A stretch of DNA of 11,511 nt from an uncultured Eubacteriales bacterium. GTDB lineage: Bacteria; Bacillota; Clostridia; Oscillospirales; Acutalibacteraceae. The DNA is taken from the NCBI GenBank assembly GCA_900321195.1, contig ONVG01000073.1:1-11511 (forward strand), in the 5' to 3' direction. How positions within the stretch are numbered: the stretch's first letter is position 1; every line of letters starts with the position of its first letter. The notes below the pieces were generated by a model. The model worked only from the letters and a program-made list of their open reading frames with translations, did no database searches and had not been told where the DNA came from. Below are positions 6,230 to 11,511 of the stretch, one piece after another. The translations under genes were made by a program, and so were the position numbers.

Positions 6230-6263
6230 TGGCACGGTTTTGGCACAGTTAGTATGATATAAT
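6230..6263 (+). promoter_or_regulatory. Extended -10 promoter with two TGGCAC direct repeats (candidate operator)
   Basis: TGGCAC occurs at 6230-6235 and 6241-6246, exactly 11 bp apart. The following bases are also alike: TGGCACGGTT, then TGGCACAGTT. A TATAAT at 6258-6263 with extended -10 TG (6255-6256) lies 11 bp after the second TGGCAC, and no good -35 box is present at 17 bp. Two direct repeats one helical turn apart, just upstream of a -10 without a -35, is the known site layout for OmpR-type and SARP regulators. The neighbouring regulator has such a domain, so it is the first candidate to bind here; that is inference. The repeats also resemble a sigma-54 -24/-12 site with one mismatch in the -12 box. 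Confidence 0.6.
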
Positions 6264-6269
6264 TTTGTC

Positions 6270-6398
6270 AGGATATAGGTTGGCTTCTGTCGGCTTATTC
6301 TGACCCTCTTCATTAGGTATCCACTGTCACAGTGATACAAATAATCCCCTTGATGCAAACGGTGCAGAGAAATTCTCGTGCGCCGTTTGTTGTTTTTT
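6270..6398 (+). ncRNA. Predicted free-standing structured small RNA, about 130 nt
   Basis: A transcript from the promoter with TATAAT at 6258-6263 would start near 6270 and end at a strong terminator at 6355-6398. It holds no open frame with a ribosome binding site. It can fold into three hairpins. The first is a 9-bp stem 6267-6275 with 6296-6304 (GTCAGGATA / TATTCTGAC), whose first bases fall at or just before the predicted start. The second is GTAT-C-CACTG, loop TCA, CAGTGATAC at 6317-6338 with a bulged C. The third is the terminator. The next gene has its own promoter after the terminator, so this is more likely a separate RNA than a simple 5' leader. A terminating leader (riboswitch-like attenuator) that sometimes reads into the DUF308 gene is the main alternative. 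It matches no RNA family that I recognise; 6S, SRP RNA and T-box features are absent. Confidence 0.5.
6355..6398 (+). terminator. Strong intrinsic terminator of the predicted RNA
   Basis: A long stem (GCAAACGGTGCA with TGCGCCGTTTGT, two wobbles) is topped by GAGA-AAT-TCTC after a bulged G. TTGTTTTTT follows. The minus strand lacks a T-run, so it acts for plus-strand transcripts. Confidence 0.85.
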
Positions 6399-6418
6399 AT
6401 CATTATTTTACAAAAAAC

Positions 6419-6447
6419 TGTACATACATAAAATTATATGATATAAT
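6419..6447 (+). promoter_or_regulatory. Promoter of the DUF308 gene
   Basis: TGTACA (6419-6424), 17-bp spacer, TATAAT (6442-6447) with extended -10 TG at 6439-6440. The predicted start near 6454 gives a leader of about 57 nt. Confidence 0.65.
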
Positions 6448-6461
6448 TATATAAAATCAAA

Positions 6462-6484
6462 ATTGCCTCATAGCTTCAGGCAAT
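6462..6484 (+). other. Small leader hairpin before the DUF308 ribosome binding site
   Basis: ATTGCCT / AGGCAAT forms a 7-bp stem with a 9-nt loop, 13 bp before the AGGAGG at 6498-6503. It does not cover the ribosome binding site. It may stabilise the mRNA 5' end. Confidence 0.45.
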
Positions 6485-6510
6485 AACACAAATATCAAGG
6501 AGGAATACAT

Positions 6511-7287
6511 ATGGCAAAAAAACAGGAAAACGAACAGTCCGTAGACCGTCAGGGATGGGACTACATCAAAAAAAAGGTCAGAGAAATGAAAGCCGAAATG
6601 CTCGTAATGAACATAGGTATAGTGATACTTGGCTGTCTTATGATAGCAATGCCGCAGCAGTTTGAAACATTCATCGGTCAGATACTCGGCGTTATCCTTA
6701 TGTTATGGGGCGCTTTAAGATGCTTTGCATTTCTCAGCCTTAAAAGTGAGGATATGTTCGGCTCATTCGCTCTTGTTCAGGGCGCAGCTATGCTCAGCAT
6801 CGGTATATTCTTTATCACCCAGCCCGACCAGTTCAAAGAAATACTCAAGCTTATGATAAACCTCAGCATACTTATAATCGCTGTACTTAAAGTTCAGAAT
6901 GCCATAAACTTTATGCGCCTGAAAATAAAGGGCTGGTGGATACACCTCATACTCGGCTTGATACTTGCAGCATTCGGAATAATAGCAATAATCAGCAGAG
7001 GAAATATAACTGTTGACCTTCTTTTCAGACTCATAGGAATCTCCTTTTTAGTAAGCGGCCTCTGGGATATCGTTTCAGTAATATTAATGGCGAAGGCTAT
7101 AAAGAAAACAGTAAATAATGTCGAAGTACAGAACAAGCTTATTGATGCAGAAGCTGAAACAGTAACAAAAGATAAAAAGGCTGAAAGGGCTGAAAAGAAA
7201 GCTGAAAAGAAAGCCGCAAGAAAAGCCAAAAACGAAGAAACCACCTCATTCGGCGATGACATAGACGACATTGACAATTTTGACTGA
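6511..7287 (+). CDS. DUF308/HdeD-like multi-pass membrane protein
   Basis: This 258-residue membrane protein starts at ATG 6511 with AGGAGG 7 nt upstream. It has six hydrophobic segments at about residues 31-48, 53-75, 85-104, 110-130, 143-162 and 167-195, arranged as three similar helix pairs. The short Gly/Ala-rich turns (IGIVILGCLMIAMP, ILGLILAAFGIIAI) are typical of the HdeD/DUF308 family. HdeD in E. coli is tied to acid resistance at high cell density; the role in Firmicutes is not known. The N-terminal 29 residues are polar. The C-terminal 60 are a Lys/Ala/Glu-rich helix (KAERAEKKAEKKAARKAK, 223-240) ending in an acidic DDIDDIDNFD tail, likely cytosolic and free to bind partners. It has its own promoter and is divergent from the kinase operon. 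Confidence 0.8.
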   Translation: MAKKQENEQSVDRQGWDYIKKKVREMKAEMLVMNIGIVILGCLMIAMPQQFETFIGQILGVILMLWGALRCFAFLSLKSEDMFGSFALVQGAAMLSIGIFFITQPDQFKEILKLMINLSILIIAVLKVQNAINFMRLKIKGWWIHLILGLILAAFGIIAIISRGNITVDLLFRLIGISFLVSGLWDIVSVILMAKAIKKTVNNVEVQNKLIDAEAETVTKDKKAERAEKKAEKKAARKAKNEETTSFGDDIDDIDNFD

Positions 7288-7296
7288 TAAAAAGTC

Positions 7297-7334
7297 AGCG
7301 GGTACGGTAAACTAAATTACCGTACCCGCTTTTT
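7297..7334. terminator. Bidirectional terminator between convergent genes
   Basis: A perfect 14-bp stem (AGCGGGTACGGTAA / TTACCGTACCCGCT) with a 6-nt loop has T's on the plus side (7331-7334) and A's on the other side. It serves the DUF308 gene and the convergent two-TM protein gene, whose stop codon abuts it. Confidence 0.9.
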
Positions 7335-7753
7335 CATTGTTTATGTTCTTCTTTTTTTATGGGTTTGATAACGACCCCTTCTAACCTGGGCATAATCACC
7401 TTTGAAGTATCATTTTTATGCTCACGCCTTGTAAGTTCCTCGTAAAAAACATAGAGCGTCTGGACTCCGTTTTCAAGGATAAAGTAATGTCTTATGTACG
7501 GAACAAGCAGTGAAAGCATTGCCAGCAAAAGCAGAAGCACTCCTATAGTATGATAGAACAGTATCAGCACGAATACCGACATCGTAAGCAGTGCAAACAA
7601 TATCGTTACAAGAAGGTGTATAAGCCTTTCATGCTGCCAGAATCCTATCTCCACAAGAAGCTCTTTTTTCAGAAGAGGGATATTTTCTATCTCGCTTTCT
7701 TCTTCAAGAAGTATCTGCAGATCCTTTATATACGCTTTCAGCTTGTTTCCCAT
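7334..7753 (-). CDS. Small two-TM membrane protein of unknown function
   Basis: I do not recognise the family of this 139-residue protein. Residues 1-42 are polar and helical with a charged heptad-like stretch (LQILLEEESEIENIPLLKKEL). Two strongly hydrophobic helices follow at about 44-66 and 69-88, joined by a tight turn. The C-terminal 50 residues are basic and polar. Both ends are therefore probably cytosolic. Its ATG lies 3 nt after the stop of the acetyltransferase gene, and the only ribosome binding site (AAGGCGA) lies within that gene's last codons. The two are therefore very likely translationally coupled and made in fixed ratio. Confidence 0.75.
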   Translation of the reverse strand: MGNKLKAYIKDLQILLEEESEIENIPLLKKELLVEIGFWQHERLIHLLVTILFALLTMSVFVLILFYHTIGVLLLLLAMLSLLVPYIRHYFILENGVQTLYVFYEELTRREHKNDTSKVIMPRLEGVVIKPIKKEEHKQ

Positions 7754-7756
7754 AAT

Positions 7757-8284
7757 TCATCGCCTTGCTTCTTTATTTATTTTTCTTTCCATGATGTACT
7801 CTTTGCATACAAAACCGTTGCCGATATCATTGTCAACAGCTCTTGTCTTGCTAAATCCAAGATGCTCGTAAACATTGATCGCGAAGCTGTTGTTTCTTTC
7901 AACATTGAGTTTGATCTTTTTGATATGTCCGAAACCGCTTTCATCATTTTTGAACACATTTTCAAAGCGTTCGATCATTTTCCTTGCAAGTCCCTGCCTT
8001 CTGTATTCAGGCTTTATATAAAGTCTGGAGATAAAGGCATGGTCACTGTACATTTTATAGCACATATAACCTGCAAAGTTGCCGTCAGAAAAAAGCATAT
8101 AATAAATATATCCTTCTGCCATCTGTCTTTTGAGCGCCTCTCTTGAATGATATTTTTCCAGCATATAGCTTATCTGCTGAGTTGAAAAAATATCCTTGTA
8201 GTAGTTGTGCCAAACATGATTTGCGGTCTCTTCAATCTCAACTATCTGTTTTTCTGTAGCAACAGGCATTACATCAATTCTCAT
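7757..8284 (-). CDS. GNAT-family N-acetyltransferase
   Basis: This 175-residue cytosolic enzyme uses acetyl-CoA to acetylate an amine; the substrate cannot be told from sequence. Motif A, the CoA pyrophosphate loop, is LYIKPEYRRQGLARKMI at residues 88-104 (RRQGLA fits Q/RxxGxA). Motif B is IKLNVERNNSFAINVYEHLGF-like at about 124-144. The N-terminal helix pair (HNYYKDIFSTQQISYMLEKY) is common in single-domain GNATs of Firmicutes. ATG 8284 has GGGGGG 8 nt upstream. It leads a two-gene unit with the membrane protein at 7334-7753, so it may act near the membrane; this is inference. Confidence 0.9.
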   Translation of the reverse strand: MRIDVMPVATEKQIVEIEETANHVWHNYYKDIFSTQQISYMLEKYHSREALKRQMAEGYIYYMLFSDGNFAGYMCYKMYSDHAFISRLYIKPEYRRQGLARKMIERFENVFKNDESGFGHIKKIKLNVERNNSFAINVYEHLGFSKTRAVDNDIGNGFVCKEYIMERKINKEARR

Positions 8285-8314
8285 AATAAAACCCCCCAGT
8301 TAAATTATTAAATA

Positions 8315-8343
8315 AAAATAATCCATGTAAGTCAGTTGATCAA
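8315..8343 (-). promoter_or_regulatory. Possible promoter of the acetyltransferase pair
   Basis: On the minus strand: TTGATC (8343-8338), 17-bp spacer, TATTTT (8320-8315). Each box differs from consensus at one or two bases. No terminator hairpin was seen between the gene at 8363-8803 and this site, so read-through is also possible. Confidence 0.35.
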
Positions 8344-8362
8344 AAATAGATAATAAGAATAT

Positions 8363-8803
8363 TCAGTTGTTGTTTCGCTCGATATGCCTTTTCGTGACTC
8401 TTACGTCTACGAGCGTATCCATCATTTCAGAAAGCTCAAGCGGAGCTTTTTCATTATACTTATAAGGTTCAGTCTTACCGTTATTCTTATATCCGTTATA
8501 AATATAGAATACAGTTATACCGGTAACAAGTGCGCTTATGCCCAAGGATATCAGGATAATTTTTGGCCAGCTCACTTCTTTTTTCTTTGATGAGCTGTTT
8601 TTGGAACTGGCAGTATTATCATATTCATGTCCGCTGTCATATTCCATTTTTACTATATTAATTTCGTTATTCTCGGTCACTGTTTCCTGAACTGCCGGAA
8701 CGTCAGGCTGTATTTCAGCCGAAGCGCCGCAGGTAAACATACATACACATGCCGACACAGCAAGCGCTGCCGCAGCGCAGGAAAGTATGCGTCTTATTTT
8801 CAT
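8363..8803 (-). CDS. Small membrane-anchored protein, YdjH/TPM-like without TPM domain
   Basis: This 146-residue protein starts at ATG 8803, which overlaps the stop of the zinc-ribbon gene as ATGA; GGGAGG lies 12 nt upstream. Residues 1-29 are a clear signal peptide (MKIRRILSC, hydrophobic core, ASA before E30). About 50 polar, Ser/Lys/Asn-rich residues follow, then one membrane helix (80-102) and a cytosolic tail of about 44 residues. The tail (KAPLELSEMMDTLVDVRVTKRHIE) resembles, from memory, the conserved C-terminal tail of TPM-domain proteins found beside such zinc-ribbon genes, but the 130-odd residue TPM domain between signal and anchor is missing. The frame extends 65 codons further upstream, but that stretch is antisense-like shadow of the neighbour. 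Partner of the zinc-ribbon protein by coupling and context. Confidence 0.7.
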   Translation of the reverse strand: MKIRRILSCAAAALAVSACVCMFTCGASAEIQPDVPAVQETVTENNEINIVKMEYDSGHEYDNTASSKNSSSKKKEVSWPKIILISLGISALVTGITVFYIYNGYKNNGKTEPYKYNEKAPLELSEMMDTLVDVRVTKRHIERNNN

Positions 8804-9885
8804 GACAGGAAATAACCTCCCAACAAACAGATTAATGCAAGCAAAACGAACATTATAGCTCCGAAAGCTGCAAGCTTGCCTTTGCTTATCGGAAGCTCGC
8901 CGTAGTTCTTGCCTGTCTGACCGTTCATCGCATAAAGGTAGTCTTTTCCCTGATAATTGAATGTCATCATCCATACAGGAAGCATAGCATACTGCCATGA
9001 CTCCTTGAGTGTACTCACATTACAGCTGTCAACACGAACACTGTCATAGCCTTTTATAGTTGAGCGGTATATCTTTTCGGAATAATTCCTCAGCTCGGCA
9101 TCAACATCAGCCTGACAGTCTGAGCGCTCGGTATTGCGCTTTTCTGCAAGAAATCCCGACAGATACGCCATTGTGAATTTTTTGAAATCCTTATCGTCAT
9201 ACGGGTTTACATATTTAAGAGCCTTACTGTTTTCACCATTCAATGCGGCATGCGGGAAATCCTTAAAGTCTATTTTACCTGCGCGGGATATTTTATATAT
9301 CTTTGTTTCGGTATATTCATAGTCACCCTCTGTCCAGGTACGTCTTTTTTCAGCAGTTGCAAAAAGATTTCCGTCTTTAAGAGAATCAACGAGCCAATAA
9401 GGATAATACACACCCTTCATCATATCCAGCTGAGCATCTGAAATAAAGTTTTTCGGGAGAAAATGCTTTTTTCCGCAGAAATCGAAAAATCTCTGCTGAG
9501 CCTCTTCCTCTGATATAATGAAAGGTATCACCTTATCGGGCTTGAAAGCACCTGTCAGTCTGTTGGAGAGTACCACAGGATTATGGCAATATACACAGAA
9601 TGTTGCTGCTGTAGTTTTATCCGCGATTATCTCTGCGCCGCAGCTCTGACATGTATACATTACTGTATTCGAGGCAAAATCCTCAAAGCCTTCGGGTACA
9701 TCATCAGCTTTTTCCTCAGATACAGACTCGGTTGTTTCCAGCTTTTCATCAAGCGCCCCGAAATGCTTTTTCAGTTCCTCATCCGTAAATTCACTGCGAC
9801 AGAATTCACAATAGAATTTCTGTTTCTCGGCGTTGTACTGTAAAGGACCGCCGCAATTTATACATTTATACGAAACTGTTTCCAT
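8800..9885 (-). CDS. YdjG-like membrane-anchored double zinc-ribbon protein
   Basis: This 361-residue protein has an N-terminal TFIIB/PriA-like zinc ribbon (C8, C11, C26, C29: YKCINCGGPL then FYCEFC). An acidic linker follows, then a second ribbon (C79, C82, C97, C100) and a conserved middle domain with the family's KPDKVIPF and MKGVYYPYWLVD motifs. A single C-terminal membrane helix (about 337-359) ends the protein. It is often annotated as a PriA-like helicase, but it has no ATPase motif. In B. subtilis the related YdjG acts with YdjH and YdjI to recruit a PspA protein to the membrane (recalled knowledge). I chose ATG 9885 because residues from METVSYKC match the family start. It lacks a clear ribosome binding site; the ATG at 9951 falls inside a hairpin and upstream of the predicted transcript start. 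Confidence 0.8.
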   Translation of the reverse strand: METVSYKCINCGGPLQYNAEKQKFYCEFCRSEFTDEELKKHFGALDEKLETTESVSEEKADDVPEGFEDFASNTVMYTCQSCGAEIIADKTTAATFCVYCHNPVVLSNRLTGAFKPDKVIPFIISEEEAQQRFFDFCGKKHFLPKNFISDAQLDMMKGVYYPYWLVDSLKDGNLFATAEKRRTWTEGDYEYTETKIYKISRAGKIDFKDFPHAALNGENSKALKYVNPYDDKDFKKFTMAYLSGFLAEKRNTERSDCQADVDAELRNYSEKIYRSTIKGYDSVRVDSCNVSTLKESWQYAMLPVWMMTFNYQGKDYLYAMNGQTGKNYGELPISKGKLAAFGAIMFVLLALICLLGGYFLS

Positions 9886-9911
9886 GATATGACTGATGCG
9901 CCAGGCGACAC
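9858..9911 (-). other. Possible 17-codon leader frame overlapping the YdjG-like start
   Basis: GTG 9911 lies 8 nt after AGAGG and opens the frame VSPGASVISWKQFRINV, which ends at TAA 9860-9858, out of frame with and overlapping the ATG at 9885. It has the best ribosome binding site in the leader, whereas the long gene has none. It could couple translation to the long gene, or be chance. Confidence 0.25.
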
Positions 9912-9931
9912 CAAATTCACCTCTTTTTGGT

Positions 9932-9961
9932 AATATAAAATCGGGTGACATCCCTTGTCAA
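9932..9961 (-). promoter_or_regulatory. Promoter of the YdjG-like gene, -35 inside a hairpin
   Basis: On the minus strand: TTGACA (9961-9956, perfect), 18-bp spacer, TATATT (9937-9932). The predicted start near 9925 leaves about 40 nt of leader. The -35 box lies in the inverted repeat at 9942-9991. Confidence 0.55.
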
Positions 9962-9991
9962 ACATACGCCATGACAAGGGAATATCACCCG
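9942..9991 (-). terminator. Two-step inverted repeat after the SPFH gene; terminator or operator
   Basis: CGGGTGA / TCACCCG (7 bp) and, inside it, CCCTTGTC / GACAAGGG (8 bp) form a long stem with a small internal loop and a 13-nt apical loop. On the minus strand ATTTTATATT follows, a moderate T-run, so it can end the SPFH transcript. It lies 16 bp past that gene's stop. Overlap with a promoter means it could also be a regulator's binding site. Confidence 0.65.
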
Positions 9992-10007
9992 GAAATCTCA
10001 TCCTATA

Positions 10008-11369
10008 TTACTGAAAATCCAGTTCATTGATAGGATCGCCACAGTTAGGACAGAATTTAGGGATAGTCTTTGTCATGTCGGGCTCATAGCCGCATTTATC
10101 GCACTTTATCTTTTTTGGAGCTGCCGGTCTCGGCTTGCCGCAGTTTGCGCAGAATTTGCCGTTGTTGCTTGAGCCGCATTCGCATGTCCATGCGCCGTTA
10201 TTCTGCGGTACAGGCTTCGGCTTGCCGCAGTTTGCACAGAACTTGCCTGAATTGCTTGTTCCGCACTCGCATGTCCAGCCGTCTGCTGCCTGCTGCATAG
10301 GCTGCTGCATCGGCTGCTGCATTTGCTGCTGCATTTGCTGTTGCTGCTGCATCATCTGCATCTGCTGCATATTTGTCTGTGAAGCACTTCCCATAAAGCC
10401 GCCTGCTGCGTTCATACCCATTCCGACACCCATAAAGCCTGCCATAGCGCCGTTTGAATTAGAGCCTGCCTTTTCAATACCTCTTGCGATAGAGGTCTGT
10501 ACAAAGGTCTCACGCATAGTCGGGTCGTTATAGATAGCGACCTTGTTTCTTTCCTTGAGAAGCTCGTTGGTATCATCATCATAAGTAATGTTGGTAATAG
10601 CTACCGAGCTTATGAGCATACCTCTTTCTTCCTTCCATGAAGGAAGGAGAGCTTCCTGCATATTTTTATTAAGCTCAGTCACCTTAGTAGATATTCTTGA
10701 AAGAGGGAGACCCTCATAGGATATTGAGCCGAGAGCCTGACCAAGAGCGCTGAGGAACTCTGCCATGTATGTATCATTAAGGAAATCCTCAACATCAAGG
10801 CGAACGCCGTCTGTTACGCACTCAGGCGGGATAACTGTGTTGAAGAATTTCCAAGGCTCTACTATCTGGATAGCGAATGTACCGAATGCGCGCACCTTTA
10901 CATCTATCTTATAGAATTCATCATAATAAGGCACAGGCATTTTGGTGCCGAATTTGATACCTGCCATAGGTCTGAGGTTCATGTATATAACTCTCTGCTC
11001 ATGGTAGGTATTTCCGCCGAACTTTATTCTCTCCCAGCCGTCCTTGAGAGATGCGCCGAATTCACCGTTCATAAGTGAAGGTGAACTTGAATTCTGTACC
11101 TGATAATATCCCGGAACTGTTGTATAGTCAACGACACGTCCTCCGTCAACAAGACACATAAGCTGTCCTGCTGCTACCTGTATCATAGAACCGTTGGATA
11201 TTACGTTGTTCATTCTTTTGGTGTTGGTATTTCTTCCCTGACCTGCATCAGCAAATACACCGGGAACAACAACTGTTCTCTGGTGCATAGGACCGGGACG
11301 GTACGCTTCAAGATAAGCGTCGGAAAGAGTTCCGCCTACTGCATTCATTGCAGCCTTAATAATTCCCAT
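10008..11369 (-). CDS. YdjI-like SPFH/virion-core protein with three zinc ribbons
   Basis: This 453-residue protein has an SPFH-type core (about residues 20-290) of the YdjI/'virion core protein' family. Recognisable parts are the opening GTLSDAYLEAYRPGPM, VAAGQLMCLVDGGRVVD (65-81), PGYYQVQ, and the helical SPFH stretch ending DPTMRETFVQTSIARGIEKAG. A Gly/Met/Asn-rich linker follows, then a Met/Gln tract (334-360) and three C-terminal zinc ribbons: C367/C369/C378/C381, C396/C398/C407/C410 and C423/C426/C440/C443. Ribbons 1 and 2 are near copies with CxC-x8-CxxC spacing. ATG 11369 has AGGAG 10 nt upstream. No membrane helix is seen; SPFH proteins form membrane-bound assemblies. It lies 18 bp after the zinc-ribbon gene cut by the window edge, in one operon. 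Confidence 0.88.
   Translation of the reverse strand: MGIIKAAMNAVGGTLSDAYLEAYRPGPMHQRTVVVPGVFADAGQGRNTNTKRMNNVISNGSMIQVAAGQLMCLVDGGRVVDYTTVPGYYQVQNSSSPSLMNGEFGASLKDGWERIKFGGNTYHEQRVIYMNLRPMAGIKFGTKMPVPYYDEFYKIDVKVRAFGTFAIQIVEPWKFFNTVIPPECVTDGVRLDVEDFLNDTYMAEFLSALGQALGSISYEGLPLSRISTKVTELNKNMQEALLPSWKEERGMLISSVAITNITYDDDTNELLKERNKVAIYNDPTMRETFVQTSIARGIEKAGSNSNGAMAGFMGVGMGMNAAGGFMGSASQTNMQQMQMMQQQQQMQQQMQQPMQQPMQQAADGWTCECGTSNSGKFCANCGKPKPVPQNNGAWTCECGSSNNGKFCANCGKPRPAAPKKIKCDKCGYEPDMTKTIPKFCPNCGDPINELDFQ
10132..10277 (-). repeat. Two diverged direct repeats encoding zinc ribbons 1 and 2
   Basis: Segments 10132-10190 and 10219-10277 (59 bp each, period 87 bp) share most bases, mainly differing at third positions. 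Each encodes WTCECG(S/T)SNxGKFCANCGKP. This is an in-frame domain duplication kept under protein-level selection. Confidence 0.8.
10290..10370 (-). repeat. CAG/ATG triplet tract encoding Met-Gln repeats
   Basis: Twenty-seven codons are mostly CAG, CAA and ATG, encoding MQQMQMM, then runs of Q with M, then MQQPMQQPMQQ. The tract is imperfect, joins the SPFH core to the zinc ribbons, and is a likely site of in-frame length variation between strains. Confidence 0.85.
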
Positions 11370-11387
11370 TTTTAACCATCTCCTGTT

Positions 11388-11511
11388 TTAAAAATACTTT
11401 TTTCCCCTTATACCGTGTTCATCGATATTGGTGAATTTCCAGCTTTTGATATTTATTTCCTTAATGCCCGTTCCGCAGTACTCACAGAACTTACTTTCCC
11501 CCAGATTTGTT
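11388..11511 (-). CDS. C-terminal part of a zinc-ribbon protein (partial)
   Basis: The frame enters from the right edge and ends at TAA 11390-11388. The visible 40 residues include SKFCEYCGTGIKEINIK, a CxxC knuckle that is the last half of a zinc ribbon, and a short basic end GIRGKKYF. Its start and fold lie outside the window. It sits 18 bp before the SPFH gene start, with that gene's ribosome binding site in the gap, so it belongs to the same operon. Confidence 0.65.
   Translation of the reverse strand, partial: TNLGESKFCEYCGTGIKEINIKSWKFTNIDEHGIRGKKYF

Noticed and set aside
6230..6245. Sigma-54 promoter (TGGCAC-N5-TGGCA)
   Set aside because: The -12 box has one mismatch, a good extended -10 TATAAT sits at 6258, and no sigma-54 activator is in the window. 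Kept only as an alternative.
7550..8146. 198-codon plus-strand open frame
   Set aside because: It runs antisense through the acetyltransferase motifs and its small partner, crosses both genes, and has no family-like features.
8804..8998. N-terminal extension of the small anchored protein by 65 codons
   Set aside because: The extension reads through the C-terminal part of the zinc-ribbon gene in another frame and would bury a clear signal peptide in the interior.
10135..10533. Plus-strand open frame with many Cys residues (runs of CCICCC)
   Set aside because: It is the antisense of the Met/Gln tract and zinc ribbons of the SPFH gene; no ribosome binding site, and codon use follows the minus-strand gene.

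Overview
The window looks like chromosome from a Gram-positive gut or rumen Clostridia bacterium, most like Ruminococcus or another Oscillospiraceae. The grounds are strong AGGAGG-type ribosome binding sites, sigma-A promoters, tRNA genes of which only some encode CCA, a LytS/YesM-type sensor kinase, and a YdjG/YdjI-like pair of the Firmicutes type. The genus is inferred from style and cannot be proven from sequence alone.

Layout. (1) Positions 1-3180 look like accessory DNA. They hold the tail of an unrecognised gene, a RecD2-like helicase gene split by a 29-bp tandem duplication, and an AT-rich orphan SUKH (SMI1/KNR4) immunity-like gene. (2) Positions 3221-4115 are a divergent tRNA island. 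Gln(CTG) and Pro(CGG) lie on the minus strand; Gly(TCC), Arg(TCT), His(GTG), Gln(TTG) and Lys(TTT) lie on the plus strand. Each side has its own near-consensus promoter, and the plus cluster ends in two terminators. (3) Positions 4095-6130 (minus) hold a two-component system: a seven-TM LytS/YesM-type kinase and a response regulator with an OmpR/SARP-like output domain instead of the usual LytTR or AraC domain. (4) Positions 6131-6510 are a 380-bp intergenic region with the kinase promoter, an extended -10 promoter preceded by two TGGCAC direct repeats one helical turn apart, a predicted free-standing structured RNA of about 130 nt with a strong terminator, and a separate promoter for the next gene. 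(5) Positions 6511-7287 hold a DUF308/HdeD-like membrane protein. (6) Positions 7334-8284 (minus) hold a GNAT acetyltransferase coupled to a two-TM protein. (7) Positions 8363-11511 (minus) hold an envelope module resembling Bacillus YdjG-YdjH-YdjI: a zinc-ribbon protein (cut by the window edge), an SPFH/virion-core-like protein with three zinc ribbons, a membrane-anchored double zinc-ribbon protein, and a small secreted or anchored protein that seems to be a YdjH/TPM-type protein without its TPM domain.

How the genes may work together. Regions 3-5 read as an envelope-sensing unit in which the kinase-regulator pair may control the RNA next to it through the direct repeats. Region 7 is a second, probably independent envelope module. 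The two strongest leads are the unannotated RNA with its repeat-bearing promoter and the stripped-down YdjGHI-like module. The 29-bp duplication in the helicase gene is a clear, easily tested lesion or switch.
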